This document shows positions 55,142 through 63,710 of a stretch of 64,000 bases of DNA, in pieces (the first letter of the stretch is position 1; each line of letters begins with the position of its first letter). Below the pieces are notes generated by a model that saw only the letters and a program-made list of their open reading frames with translations, had not been told where the DNA came from and did no database searches. The translations under genes and the position numbers were made by a program. This DNA is from Dyadobacter arcticus (lineage in GTDB: Bacteria; Bacteroidota; Bacteroidia; Cytophagales; Spirosomataceae): contig NZ_JAASQJ010000003.1 in assembly GCF_011762185.1 (NCBI RefSeq), forward strand, positions 1,235,463 to 1,299,462. Reading direction: 5' to 3'.

Positions 55142-56914
55142 ATGACAACCGTCTACTCAACTTTAAAATTCCTGTTTTGTAATTGGCAGATGTTGCTTGC
55201 TTCCCTTTTCGGCATCGCATTTACAGGCACACATTCCTACGCTCAGATTACTGCTGCGGATTATGTAACCACCTGGCAAACCGATGTTTTAGGAGTTTCC
55301 GGTCCTGACCAGATCATCATTCCTGCAGTCGGGGAATACACCCTTTACTATGAAAGTATTCCTGCTGGTATCTCCGGGACCCTGCCTGAAACGGGGACAT
55401 TTACCGGGGTCCAAACCATCACATTTCCTGCCGCAGGTAACTACCGGGTGGCCATCAAACCCGCTGGCTCCGATCCATTCCACCGTATCTGGTTTGACGG
55501 AAATATCGACTACCTCAAATTACAAACCATTGAACAATGGGGGACGACAGCCTGGTCGTCGATGTCCTTTGCTTATTCTAGTTGCTTTTTTCTCACTACC
55601 CTTCCGGAGACGGACATGCCCGTAATGACCAATGTCACTTCTACGGAGTATGCTTTTCAAGGATGTGGGTCGCTAACCGGCTCATCAAATATGAATAACT
55701 GGGATGTGAGCAATGTCACGAATATGCAGCATATGTTTAACAACTCCCCTAACTTCAATCAACCCATCGGTGACTGGGATGTGAGCAAAGTGACCAATAT
55801 GGAAAATATGTTTTCGCAAGCAGATGCCTTTAACCAGCCGATCGGAGGCTGGGATGTCAGCAGCGTCACGAATATGAAGAGAATGTTTCGCGATGCTTCT
55901 GGTTTCAATCAACCCCTTGATAGCTGGAATGTTGGCAACGTAACTGATATGAGCGAGATGTTTTTTAGAGCGACGTCTTTTAATCAACTTGTTGGTAGCT
56001 GGAATGTCAGCAATTTGACCAATATGCAAGCTATGTTCAGAGGTGCCCTGACTTTCAATCAACCCGTAAACAATTGGAATGTTGCCAATGTGACTGATAT
56101 GCAGGGTATGTTCAGGGATGCAACAGCTTTCAACCAGCCTCTTAATAAGTGGACATTTAATCCCGCTGTGGCGGCGAACACCATGCTGAATTTTAGTGGT
56201 ATCGACTGCGGAAATTATAATACCACCCTAATTGGATGGGCAGCAAATCCTGCTACCCCTGTCGGGCGTACCATTGGGGTGAACGCAAGAGTCTATGGTT
56301 TGCCAGCGGCAGACGCGCATAATTTCCTGGTCAACAGTAAAAATTGGGTCTTATCCGGTGACGCCTATGATGCCTCATGCACCAGCCTGCCTGTGATACT
56401 AGTATCCTTCGTGGCAACAAAGCAGGAATTTTCTTCGCTGCTGACCTGGTCAACAACTGAGGAAACTAACAGTGATCACTTTGAGGTACAAAGAAGTGCA
56501 AACGCTCAAAATTGGAAATCGATCGGCACCGTAGCTTCAATTGGGGAAAGCAAGACGCTCCAAACCTATAATTTCAGTGATCTCATTCCTTTTGGCGGAA
56601 TCAATTATTATCGGCTACGAATGGTAGACCGAGACGAAACGTTTGCATTCAGTCGTATGCAGGCCGTGGAATTTCCTGGAATGCCTGTGTTAGGCATATA
56701 TCCCAATCCCGCCAGTGACAGACTATTAATCGGTAATTATCCGCAAATCAAGCAGATCGAGCTATTCAATAGCAAAGGCGTAAAGTTGCTGGAAAACAAA
56801 AAGGTGACTGCACAAGGAATTGACATCAGTAAATTGTCGCCGGGGCTGCACACAGTAAAAATGGTCTCCACAGACGGTATTATCCAGACAAGTAAGCTTG
56901 TCATTTCCCGATAA
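55142..56914 (+). CDS. BspA-like (DUF285) repeat surface protein with T9SS tag, second copy
   Basis: 590 residues. Signal peptide ending HSYAQ; N-terminal domain starting YVTTWQTDV, parallel to ITTWKTDN of the copy at 16655. About six DUF285 units of about 25 residues (pattern MFxxAxxFNQPIGxWDVSxVTNM) span about 180-350. A later fibronectin-like stretch (SSLLTWSTTEETNSDHFEVQ) leads to a T9SS sorting domain (LGIYPNPASDRLLIGNYPQI) ending SKLVISR. Secreted surface protein, probably adhesive (inference). Alone between repeat copies G and H. Confidence 0.92.
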   Translation: MTTVYSTLKFLFCNWQMLLASLFGIAFTGTHSYAQITAADYVTTWQTDVLGVSGPDQIIIPAVGEYTLYYESIPAGISGTLPETGTFTGVQTITFPAAGNYRVAIKPAGSDPFHRIWFDGNIDYLKLQTIEQWGTTAWSSMSFAYSSCFFLTTLPETDMPVMTNVTSTEYAFQGCGSLTGSSNMNNWDVSNVTNMQHMFNNSPNFNQPIGDWDVSKVTNMENMFSQADAFNQPIGGWDVSSVTNMKRMFRDASGFNQPLDSWNVGNVTDMSEMFFRATSFNQLVGSWNVSNLTNMQAMFRGALTFNQPVNNWNVANVTDMQGMFRDATAFNQPLNKWTFNPAVAANTMLNFSGIDCGNYNTTLIGWAANPATPVGRTIGVNARVYGLPAADAHNFLVNSKNWVLSGDAYDASCTSLPVILVSFVATKQEFSSLLTWSTTEETNSDHFEVQRSANAQNWKSIGTVASIGESKTLQTYNFSDLIPFGGINYYRLRMVDRDETFAFSRMQAVEFPGMPVLGIYPNPASDRLLIGNYPQIKQIELFNSKGVKLLENKKVTAQGIDISKLSPGLHTVKMVSTDGIIQTSKLVISR

Positions 56915-57112
56915 CTCGAATTGACTGTCAACCGATTCCAGTAACAAAGGGTTCCTTGCTGCTGGGTTGCTGAGACAATTTCCGGACTAGCGGACAACAT
57001 TACTCTATTACCGGAGTAGTCTACTTGCATATTGGCCTGTCAGCATGTCGTATTACGGAGGAAGCAATTAGCATTCATTATAAGGCCTGTTATCCGAAGG
57101 CGAATCTGTCAA
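56915..57112. other. Downstream spacer
   Basis: Short gene-free spacer leading to repeat copy H; no clear terminator. Confidence 0.3.
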
Positions 57113-57194
57113 TCTCACAAAAACGCTCGAATGTGAGACAGGCCCCTTGCCTACTTGTCCAGATCTGCCGCAATTTTCCGACGTTTTAAGAGAC
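57113..57194 (+). repeat. 85-bp cassette-type repeat, copy H
   Basis: Left arm TCTCACAAAAACGCTCGAAT, inner box GTGAGACAGG, right arm CGCAATTTTCCGACGTTTTA followed by AGAGAC. Best-preserved TCTCAC end. Confidence 0.7.
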
Positions 57195-57554
57195 GGTAAA
57201 CTCCATTCAAGTGTTGAGTATGTCAAAGATCATTTTTATGGAATTGGTCTATAACTTATCTAAAATGCTTATCAATAGTAGCGCTACGTTGCCAGTATTT
57301 TCTTAGGAAGAAAAACTTCCTATAACACTCCTGATTGATTATGTTAAAAATTAGATTGTTCAACTCCGAACAACATCTGTTCGGAATTGAAAGCAAAATC
57401 GGCGGCTCAGCTATGCTCAAAGGTTTAAGAGAAAGTAATAAGCCGGACACGTAACAGTCAGCGGGGCTATATACAAACTAAATCAGGTAGAGCATTAAAG
57501 TACTTATGCAATCAATGGACGCGATCAACTAGCGTTTTACTTGTTTTTCTCCTA
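57195..57554. other. Intergenic, nothing recognised
   Basis: 360 bp downstream of the glycerophosphodiesterase-like gene. An imperfect dyad around CCGAACAACATCTGTTCGG (57366-57384) stands out. No supported gene. Confidence 0.35.
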
Positions 57555-58403
57555 TTATTTTTCGGGCCTAAGTGCATCGCGTGCCTCAATCGGAAAATCG
57601 GAAATTAGAATATCCAATTTTTGAGCATTTACCTTGGAACGATAGGCATCTGCATGCAATGGTTTTCCACCGCTGCGGATATCCTCACTTACATCTGCCA
57701 TAATGAGCACATTTTTCTGCAGGAGGGCGGTTATTAGCTTTGCCGGGGTTTTTGTGGTAACGTAAGCTATGCGTCTACCGTTGTGAACGGGAATTTGTTC
57801 AAAGCTTTTCCAAGCCTCGTCTGTTTCTATTAAAGCCGATAGTAGGACATTTTGACTGATTTTTGCTACCTGAGCGGTAACTTCATTTTGGAATGTTAAT
57901 ACCAGCATCCGATTTTCCAATTTGTGCTTTTTCACTTGCTCTAAAACTTCCTTATGAACAGGCGCTTTGATATCAAGCATCAAATTGATGTTTCGGTTGC
58001 CTATAAATGTTAATACCTCATTGAATGTAGGGATGTGATCACTGGTGATTGTTCCATCTTTTGTTTTTAGACGAAGGGAATTCAAGTAACCATCGCCTAG
58101 ATCTGCCAGTTGGCCCTCCCCATTGGTGGTGCGGTCAATGCTTGGATCATGCATTAGGTATAATGTGCCGTCTTTACTTTTTCTTATATCGATTTCAATG
58201 ACCACTGTGTCTGCCGCGAACGAACTGGCTGTAGAGTTGAAAAGCGTCATTGAACTTTCAGGATATTGAAAATATAAACCACCTCTATGTGCAACAATCG
58301 AAACCTGAGCATTTACGCTGTTCATAATGCATGAAACGAGAAACAAAAAAAGGTATCTAAAACTTTTGGCTGAAGATGAGGCCAACCTTCTGATTGTAAC
58401 CAT
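57555..58403 (-). CDS. Glycerophosphodiester phosphodiesterase-family protein, exported
   Basis: 282 residues with signal peptide (FLFLVSCIMNSVNAQ). GDPD TIM-barrel motifs: VAHRGG at the first strand, VVIEIDIRKSKDGTLYLMHD with SIDRTTNGEG (the Glu, Asp and His active-site set), then NLMLDIKAP. C-terminal barrel motif with ISDFPIEARD. It would hydrolyse glycerophosphodiesters from lipids or teichoic-like polymers in the periplasm. The start codon lies directly beside repeat arm I. Lone gene between repeats H and I. Confidence 0.9.
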   Translation of the reverse strand: MVTIRRLASSSAKSFRYLFLFLVSCIMNSVNAQVSIVAHRGGLYFQYPESSMTLFNSTASSFAADTVVIEIDIRKSKDGTLYLMHDPSIDRTTNGEGQLADLGDGYLNSLRLKTKDGTITSDHIPTFNEVLTFIGNRNINLMLDIKAPVHKEVLEQVKKHKLENRMLVLTFQNEVTAQVAKISQNVLLSALIETDEAWKSFEQIPVHNGRRIAYVTTKTPAKLITALLQKNVLIMADVSEDIRSGGKPLHADAYRSKVNAQKLDILISDFPIEARDALRPEK

Positions 58404-58404
58404 A

Positions 58405-58429
58405 AATTGGACGTTTTTTGAGATAACGT
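58405..58429 (+). repeat. Partial cassette-type repeat, copy I (right arm)
   Basis: AATTGGACGTTTTTTGAGAT followed by AACG matches the right arm of copy E. It is directly upstream of the GDPD start codon (minus strand). The left arm would fall inside the gene and is not recognisable. Confidence 0.5.
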
Positions 58430-59065
58430 TGGTGTCATGAAGCCTCCGTGGAATTTTTACGGCTGACCAATCTTAAACCTCGCCTCTAATTAACAAAATT
58501 GTTATACCTACGGCGACAATCAATGCTATGACTGCCCCTTTGAAATTATTGGCCCTAACTATATTGCCTTTGCCAAAGATCAACCTCAATAGTATGTCAA
58601 TGTCGGGCATGGAAAAAGTTTTTTGACTCTGGCTCCTGAAAATTGCAAAGAAGCTACTCATTGCCTTTGGAAGTTATTTTGTCAGAAGGAGCAATTGATT
58701 ACGGTGCAAGTAAACACACATTTACCGCTTCCATCTTTATCATGAAGAGTGGCCCGCTATGCGTTGGTAAAACTAGGTATGCGCTAATAAGCAAATATAC
58801 AACTGCTAATATGAATTTAGCCCGAAACTATATCAGTCAGACTTCATCCCTTGATTAACCCGGTTAGTAAGTTCAGCATTACCCATTTGAAATTAAAAGT
58901 ATATTTGATCAAAAACCAATAATCAAGGTGTTCGGGAGACGGAGCTAATAGTAAATAGATACTTTGATATCCCCGTTTGTCAACGGAAAAGTGGTTTTTG
59001 TTTACCGGGTCTTCATCCAAACCAGAATTATAATTTTGAATTTCATTTTTTTAAGCGCGTCTCAA
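58430..59065. other. Spacer with duplicated remnant
   Basis: It contains the second copy of the short coding-like remnant (58663-58745). A minus-strand 62-codon frame at 58473-58661 ends in a single membrane helix (FKGAVIALIVAVGITILLI) and could encode a tiny membrane protein, but the evidence is weak. Confidence 0.35.
58663..58745 (+). repeat. Short coding-like remnant, second copy
   Basis: Matches 22135-22220 in bases and in the encoded pattern LEVILSEGAIDYGASKHTFT (then ASIF). The frame changes shortly after, so it is not a gene as it stands. Confidence 0.45.
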
Positions 59066-60109
59066 ATGAATACCTCAACAGTAAGTTATACTACAAATGG
59101 AGCAAAACCTTCCAAGAAAAAAGCACGATATTTTTTTCTTGTTATGGCAATTCTCTTTCCTGTCGTTGCTTTCTTAGGTTTTTTCCCAAGTGCCCAGATG
59201 ATGAATGAAGGAGCACTGGAAGTTCATTGGATTACCCACGTTCACAGCGCTGTAATGACGAGTTGGTTATTACTGTATTTAACCCAAACCATACTCTCAG
59301 TTACAGGAAATCTAAAATACCATCGTCGTCTTGGGCTTTTATCTGTTGTACTGGCGGTACTCGTTTTCCTTATGATGGGAGTCGTTTCCTTTAACATTAT
59401 TATTGTTAATCATCCTCCTGAAGGAAGTTTCCTTTTTGATTTTCTATTCACTTCCTTTTATGAAATGTTAGCCTTTGCTCTATTTTTCACTTGGGGTATG
59501 TTGTTTAGAAAAAAAGACCTGAGCGCACACAAGCGCCTTCTAACCTTGGCATCCATTGTTTTGCTCGATGCAGCGGTCGACCGCATACAATTAAGACAAT
59601 TGTTTCCCTCCTTTGGCTTAACATATCCAGCAACAAATTTTATTTATGCTGACATTCTTTACATTCCACTCTTTTTGTACGACCTGGTCACAATAAAGCG
59701 GATTCACAGAGTCACTTTAATTGGTACTGCCATTGTTTTTGCTTTCCAGATTGCAGTATGTACTTTTTACGGCTCCCCGTCATGGCATAAGTTCTGGTAT
59801 GTTCAAACGAAACCACTTGTGAAAAAAGTTGTCGAAGTTGCCCTTACAGACGAGCAGAGCACTCATCTGCTGGGAAACTATGAGAGTAAAATAGGTAAAA
59901 TTCACATCGGCCGACAAAATGGCAAACTTTACGCTCAGTTTGATGATGGAAAGAAACAGGAAATGGGTGCAACTTCAGAAACTGAATTATTTCTAAAATT
60001 GGAAACGATGGAGTTCTCTTTTGTGACAGGGCCAGAGGGAAAGGTGATGTCGGCGGAAGCTAAACAAATAGGACGAACCTATAAAATGATCAAGGTAGAT
60101 CAGCCGTGA
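59066..60109 (+). CDS. Multi-pass membrane protein with C-terminal soluble domain
   Basis: 347 residues from MNTSTVSYTTNGAK; the frame extends 34 codons upstream without protein-like features. About seven membrane helices (first ARYFFLVMAILFPVVAFLGF), with a conserved-looking HVHSAVMTSWLLLYLTQTIL and KYHRRLGLLSVVLAVLVFL. The last about 90 residues (LTDEQSTHLLGNYESKIGKI, then FDDGKKQEMGATSETELFLK) form a soluble beta-rich domain like the DUF3471 tail of some beta-lactamase-related proteins. Function unknown. It is followed by repeat copy J. Confidence 0.75.
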   Translation: MNTSTVSYTTNGAKPSKKKARYFFLVMAILFPVVAFLGFFPSAQMMNEGALEVHWITHVHSAVMTSWLLLYLTQTILSVTGNLKYHRRLGLLSVVLAVLVFLMMGVVSFNIIIVNHPPEGSFLFDFLFTSFYEMLAFALFFTWGMLFRKKDLSAHKRLLTLASIVLLDAAVDRIQLRQLFPSFGLTYPATNFIYADILYIPLFLYDLVTIKRIHRVTLIGTAIVFAFQIAVCTFYGSPSWHKFWYVQTKPLVKKVVEVALTDEQSTHLLGNYESKIGKIHIGRQNGKLYAQFDDGKKQEMGATSETELFLKLETMEFSFVTGPEGKVMSAEAKQIGRTYKMIKVDQP

Positions 60110-60195
60110 TTGGTAGTCTTGTTAATTCTTGCAAGTTGCCGAGGCTTTTGTTTATTATAAAATACAAAACACGAGCACATACTTGATGCTAATGG

Positions 60196-60279
60196 TTTAT
60201 AAAACGCTCGAAACTAAGACACGTCTACCCTATTGACCGTGGTTCATTTTACGTCGCACCAATCGATCTTTGGTGAGAC
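60196..60279 (+). repeat. 85-bp cassette-type repeat, copy J
   Basis: Left arm TTTATAAAACGCTCGAAACT, right arm CGTCGCACCAATCGATCTTT followed by GGTGAGAC. Here the right-arm GTT is changed, but the box positions and the 8/9-nt spacing are kept. Confidence 0.65.
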
Positions 60280-60428
60280 GGTAAATGGTCCTCATGAGTA
60301 TAAATTCCAATACGCTACCTAAAAAAAAATAAACTTGCATTGCGTAATTTGTATTGACGTGCGTCAATCGGCCCGACGGAGGTCAGCAGTCCGGAGAAGT
60401 CCAGTTAATAACCAACTTTAACTATGTT

Positions 60429-60926
60429 ATGAAACACCTCAAAATGAAAAACCTTATTTCGGTAGTGGCAGTGACTTTTATTGTGTTATTGACGGGTTGC
60501 GGAAAAGTACAAGTCAACTTTAAAGAAGAGGAAAAGAAAATTACATTTGCCTGGACAGACTGGTCAAAAAAAGCATTAAGTGGAAAGCCCGATTCACTTG
60601 CTTACTATTATGCTGACGATGCATTAATCATAGGAACTGACCCGGAATTCATAAATGATAAAGCAGAAGTAACTAAGATCTATGCAGATGCACCTACCAA
60701 TTTTGAACTGGACATTAAATGGGATGATGAAGAAAAGCCAAACATTATTCAGTTTTCCAATGACGGAAGCATGGCTTATTCCTTAGATGGAAACGCAGTT
60801 AAAATGCCCGATTCTACCGGGAAAATTCACACGGTACATAACAAGGTGTTACACATTTGGAAGAAAAATACAGAAGGAAATTGGAGAGTTTCATTACTGA
60901 TGGTGTATCCTCAAAGAAGTAAATAA
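60429..60926 (+). CDS. SnoaL/DUF4440-like (NTF2-fold) lipoprotein
   Basis: 165 residues from MKHLKMKNLISVVAVTFIVL, lipobox LLTGC. The body has the NTF2-like pattern: FAWTDWSKKALSGKPDSLAY with YYADDALIIG near the start, a middle helix (INDKAEVTKIYAD) and end strands (KVLHIWKKNTEGNWRVSLLM). An alternative ATG lies 5 codons downstream. It precedes the flavin oxidase by 36 bp; the two are probably co-transcribed. Confidence 0.8.
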   Translation: MKHLKMKNLISVVAVTFIVLLTGCGKVQVNFKEEEKKITFAWTDWSKKALSGKPDSLAYYYADDALIIGTDPEFINDKAEVTKIYADAPTNFELDIKWDDEEKPNIIQFSNDGSMAYSLDGNAVKMPDSTGKIHTVHNKVLHIWKKNTEGNWRVSLLMVYPQRSK

Positions 60927-60962
60927 GCTTTTTTATTACATGACATCTTAACAAGATTGGCG

Positions 60963-62423
60963 ATGAGGACTCAACTCAGAAATACACGCAGAGCGTTTCT
61001 CAAACAGTCTGCAATGACCGCAACAATGTTCCCTCTTTTATTTTCCTGCGGAGAAAGTTATAGATCATCCAACTCCTTGTTCGATCAGGACGCAATTAAA
61101 AAGTTTAAAAAAAGATTCAGTGGGCAAATACTTCTTCCCGGTGATGCAGACTATGAAGCCAAACGTTGGTCACGCGTTATTAACCCGACAATGGATAAAC
61201 ATCCCACAATCATCGCCACCTGCAAAAAAGAAGAGGATGTGGTTAGAAGTGTTGACTTTGCGAGGGAGCATCAGTTAGAAATTGCCGTACGGTCAGGCAA
61301 TCATAGTAATATGGGGTGGGGTACTTGTGAAAAAGGCATGGTGATAGACCTTTCGCAAATGAAGCAGATTTCGGTAGATGTGGATAAGAGAACGGCTATC
61401 GTTGCCACAGGTGTCACTGCCCAGGAGATTTTGACGGCTACGGCACCTTATGGTCTTGCGCCAGTATTAGGTGAGTGTGGCAGTGTGGGTGCCGGACTTG
61501 TATTAGGTGGAGGACTAGGCTGGCTCGCGGGAAAATATGGGGCAACCTGTGATAACCTGATCTCAGCAAGCATGATAACCGCAGATGCAGAAATACGGAA
61601 AGCCGATTCTACTACGAACCAAGATCTTTTCTGGGCAATACGCGGCGGTGGCGGTAATTTTGGAATTGCCCGTTCTTTCGAGTATAAATTACATCCTGTA
61701 AAGGAAATGCTTGGTGGTAGTTTCTTTTACTCTATTCATAAGGCTCGTGCTATCGTCAGATTCTTTAACGAATTTATGTCTGCTGCTCCGGATGAGTTAC
61801 AGGCAGACTGTTATCTCACCAGTGAAAAGTGTTGGATAGAGTTTGTTTTCTTCGGTGCCCTTGATGCGGGCGAACGTTTGCTTGACACCTTCCGTACGTT
61901 CAGTAAGCCTGAACAGGATTCGGTAAAACGAAGACCTTTTGCTGAGGTGTATAATATGTCTGGCGATTCATCGGCCCCGGTCAAATTCAACTCATGGAAA
62001 GGGACTTATATAGAAGAATTATCGGATGAGGTAATCGAATTGGTGTTGAATCGTCTTGCACAAACCCCTCGCTCGGGCATAGGTTTTTTCAATCTTAGTC
62101 ACTATATGCACGGAGAAGTTTGCCGCGTTTTGCCGGATGCCACTGCATTTGAACTTCGTAAAGCTGGTGCTGCACACCTTGCGTTCGACGTGACCTGGCA
62201 GAATTCAGCTGATACCGCAGCGTGCATGTCATGGCACAATGAGACATTTGAACGTTTGCTACCTTACTCCGGCGGGCGTATTTATACCAATTATATGAGC
62301 GTCCCGGGTGGATCAACAGCGAAAGCCGTGTTTGGCACGAACTTCGCACGTCTTGTGCAAGTGAAGAAAAAGTACGACCCTGATAATATTTTTCATCTCA
62401 ATCAAAACATTCTTCCTGGTTAA
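60963..62423 (+). CDS. FAD-dependent oxidase, berberine-bridge/FAD_binding_4 family, Tat-type
   Basis: 486 residues. Tat-like N-terminus RNTRRAFLKQSAMTATMFPL with a Cys (SCGES) that could also be lipidated. FAD_binding_4 domain (about 70-235): VRSGNHSNMGWG carries the His, and GECGSVGAGLVLGGGLGWLA the Cys, that in this family can both bind the flavin covalently. Next is GNFGIARSFEYKLHP. The C-terminal BBE segment YDPDNIFHLNQNI is complete. Such enzymes oxidise sugars or alcohols with O2. Cassette between repeats J and K together with the lipoprotein gene. Confidence 0.93.
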   Translation: MRTQLRNTRRAFLKQSAMTATMFPLLFSCGESYRSSNSLFDQDAIKKFKKRFSGQILLPGDADYEAKRWSRVINPTMDKHPTIIATCKKEEDVVRSVDFAREHQLEIAVRSGNHSNMGWGTCEKGMVIDLSQMKQISVDVDKRTAIVATGVTAQEILTATAPYGLAPVLGECGSVGAGLVLGGGLGWLAGKYGATCDNLISASMITADAEIRKADSTTNQDLFWAIRGGGGNFGIARSFEYKLHPVKEMLGGSFFYSIHKARAIVRFFNEFMSAAPDELQADCYLTSEKCWIEFVFFGALDAGERLLDTFRTFSKPEQDSVKRRPFAEVYNMSGDSSAPVKFNSWKGTYIEELSDEVIELVLNRLAQTPRSGIGFFNLSHYMHGEVCRVLPDATAFELRKAGAAHLAFDVTWQNSADTAACMSWHNETFERLLPYSGGRIYTNYMSVPGGSTAKAVFGTNFARLVQVKKKYDPDNIFHLNQNILPG

Positions 62424-62608
62424 GAACTGTGCCTATTCTGTAATGAGATGATTATCCGTAATGAGATGATTAACCAATAAAAAAAGAATGTCTAAAAGAA
62501 GTAAGAGAACAATTTAAATAGCACGCACATCGATTTATTTAACTGAACAACCCTTTACCCCGAGTAAGTCGCAAACCTATCGTTATCGTTTCTCATAGCT
62601 AAAGTCAT

Positions 62609-62690
62609 TCTCATAAAACGTTCTAACGTGAGACAGATCAAAGTCTTGTGTCTAGATCCACCGCACATTTCGGACGTTTTGCAAGTCTCT
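62609..62690 (+). repeat. 85-bp cassette-type repeat, copy K
   Basis: Left arm TCTCATAAAACGTTCTAACG, inner box TGAGACAG, right arm CCGCACATTTCGGACGTTTT followed by GCAAGTCTC. Same orientation. Confidence 0.7.
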
Positions 62691-62702
62691 GTATTGTGGA
62701 AT

Positions 62703-63440
62703 TTATGTTAATTCTTTTGCCGATTTTGCTCCTTGGCTACGTAACCAATCTACCAGGTCCTTTGCACCTTCTCGCTCTGCAGCATCTAAGGGTGACAGAC
62801 TTTCCCAATCAGGTATCCAATTTATGTTAGCTCCCTGTTCCAGCAAGAAAGCAGATGCTAATTTTTGTCCACCGTGGCATGAACCCCAAAAAGCGCGGTC
62901 TATTTCTTCCACCTTCGGTCTAGAATTTTCTTTGAAGTAACCTTCTAGCTTGTCCATTAGTCCAAGCGTAGCTACATCGGTTAAATTGGTATGCGCGCCT
63001 AATTGCACAAGTCGGTGTGCAGCGTTCCATTGGCCGAAAGCCCTGGCATCCGTTAGTGGAGTTCCACCAGCAATGACTGCTCCTTCTGCTTCTATATTTG
63101 CGCCTGCTTCGATCAGAGCATCAAGCGCATCAATATCATCGCTGCTTGCAGCCCAATGGAGTGGCGTTTCAATATGTGGACCGGTAAACTGAGCATTAAC
63201 ATCTGCGCCAGCTTCCACAAGCGTTTTAATCGTCTGTGCTACGTTAGGGAAGTGACCAGGCCAGTCTGTCGAAACGTGCAGCAACGTTCGGGACATGCCA
63301 CACGGGTCATTGTCTCCAAGCCTAGCTTTGGAGAGTTCAGGATTATTGGCTAATAAAAGGCTCAGCGCCGATACATTGCCTGTTTGAATTGCGTTGACTA
63401 CCGCAATAGCAAGCGGGTCTCCTGTGTCGATATAGTTCAT
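62703..63440 (-). CDS. Ankyrin-repeat protein
   Basis: 245 residues, no signal peptide. About five to six ankyrin-type repeats. Clear ones are IKTLVEAGADVNAQF, TPLHWAASSDDIDALDALIE with AGANIEAEG, LVQLGAHTNL and LEQGANINW, then SPLDAAEREGAKDLVDWLRS. Likely a protein-binding scaffold; the target is unknown. It lies 10 bp downstream of the Cys-rich small gene on the same strand. The pair fills the space between repeats K and L. Confidence 0.9.
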   Translation of the reverse strand: MNYIDTGDPLAIAVVNAIQTGNVSALSLLLANNPELSKARLGDNDPCGMSRTLLHVSTDWPGHFPNVAQTIKTLVEAGADVNAQFTGPHIETPLHWAASSDDIDALDALIEAGANIEAEGAVIAGGTPLTDARAFGQWNAAHRLVQLGAHTNLTDVATLGLMDKLEGYFKENSRPKVEEIDRAFWGSCHGGQKLASAFLLEQGANINWIPDWESLSPLDAAEREGAKDLVDWLRSQGAKSAKELT

Positions 63441-63450
63441 GTTTAAAAAT

Positions 63451-63681
63451 TTAGTTACAACATGTTTTCTGCTCTTGAATAGGTGGACAATTCACGGACC
63501 CATAAGAACAAAATACGCAGCAGTCTTCCGCAAGCGGTTTCAAGACGACTTTGCAAAACGTGCATTCATAAAAATATGTACAAGCACTGGTTGGCATTGT
63601 TTTCATTTCTTCATGTCCGCAATTTGGGCATGTATAATGGATTTCGTTGTGGTGAGCATTGCTAATAGTATTTCTAACAAT
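63451..63681 (-). CDS. GDCCVxC-like small Cys-rich protein, start codon unclear
   Basis: The frame from 63681 to the TAA at 63451 reads HYTCPNCGHEEMKTMPTSAC, then TYFYECTFCKVVLKPLAEDC and CVFCSYGSVNCPPIQ. This matches the small GDCCVxC-motif proteins (zinc-ribbon-like CPNCG and C-x-x-C pairs) often found next to mercury-transport genes; here the G of the motif is changed (EDCCVFC). No ATG, GTG or TTG lies upstream in frame; an ATT at 63664-63666 or 63679-63681 would give the expected length. Either a rare start codon is used or the start was lost. The internal ATG would remove the first zinc-binding pair. Confidence 0.65.
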   Translation of the reverse strand: MVRNTISNAHHNEIHYTCPNCGHEEMKTMPTSACTYFYECTFCKVVLKPLAEDCCVFCSYGSVNCPPIQEQKTCCN

Positions 63682-63710
63682 TTACGAATACTTAAATAAG
63701 GGTCTATTGT

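Noticed and set aside
57256..57450. 64-codon minus-strand ORF
   Set aside because: No motif or operon context; probably chance.
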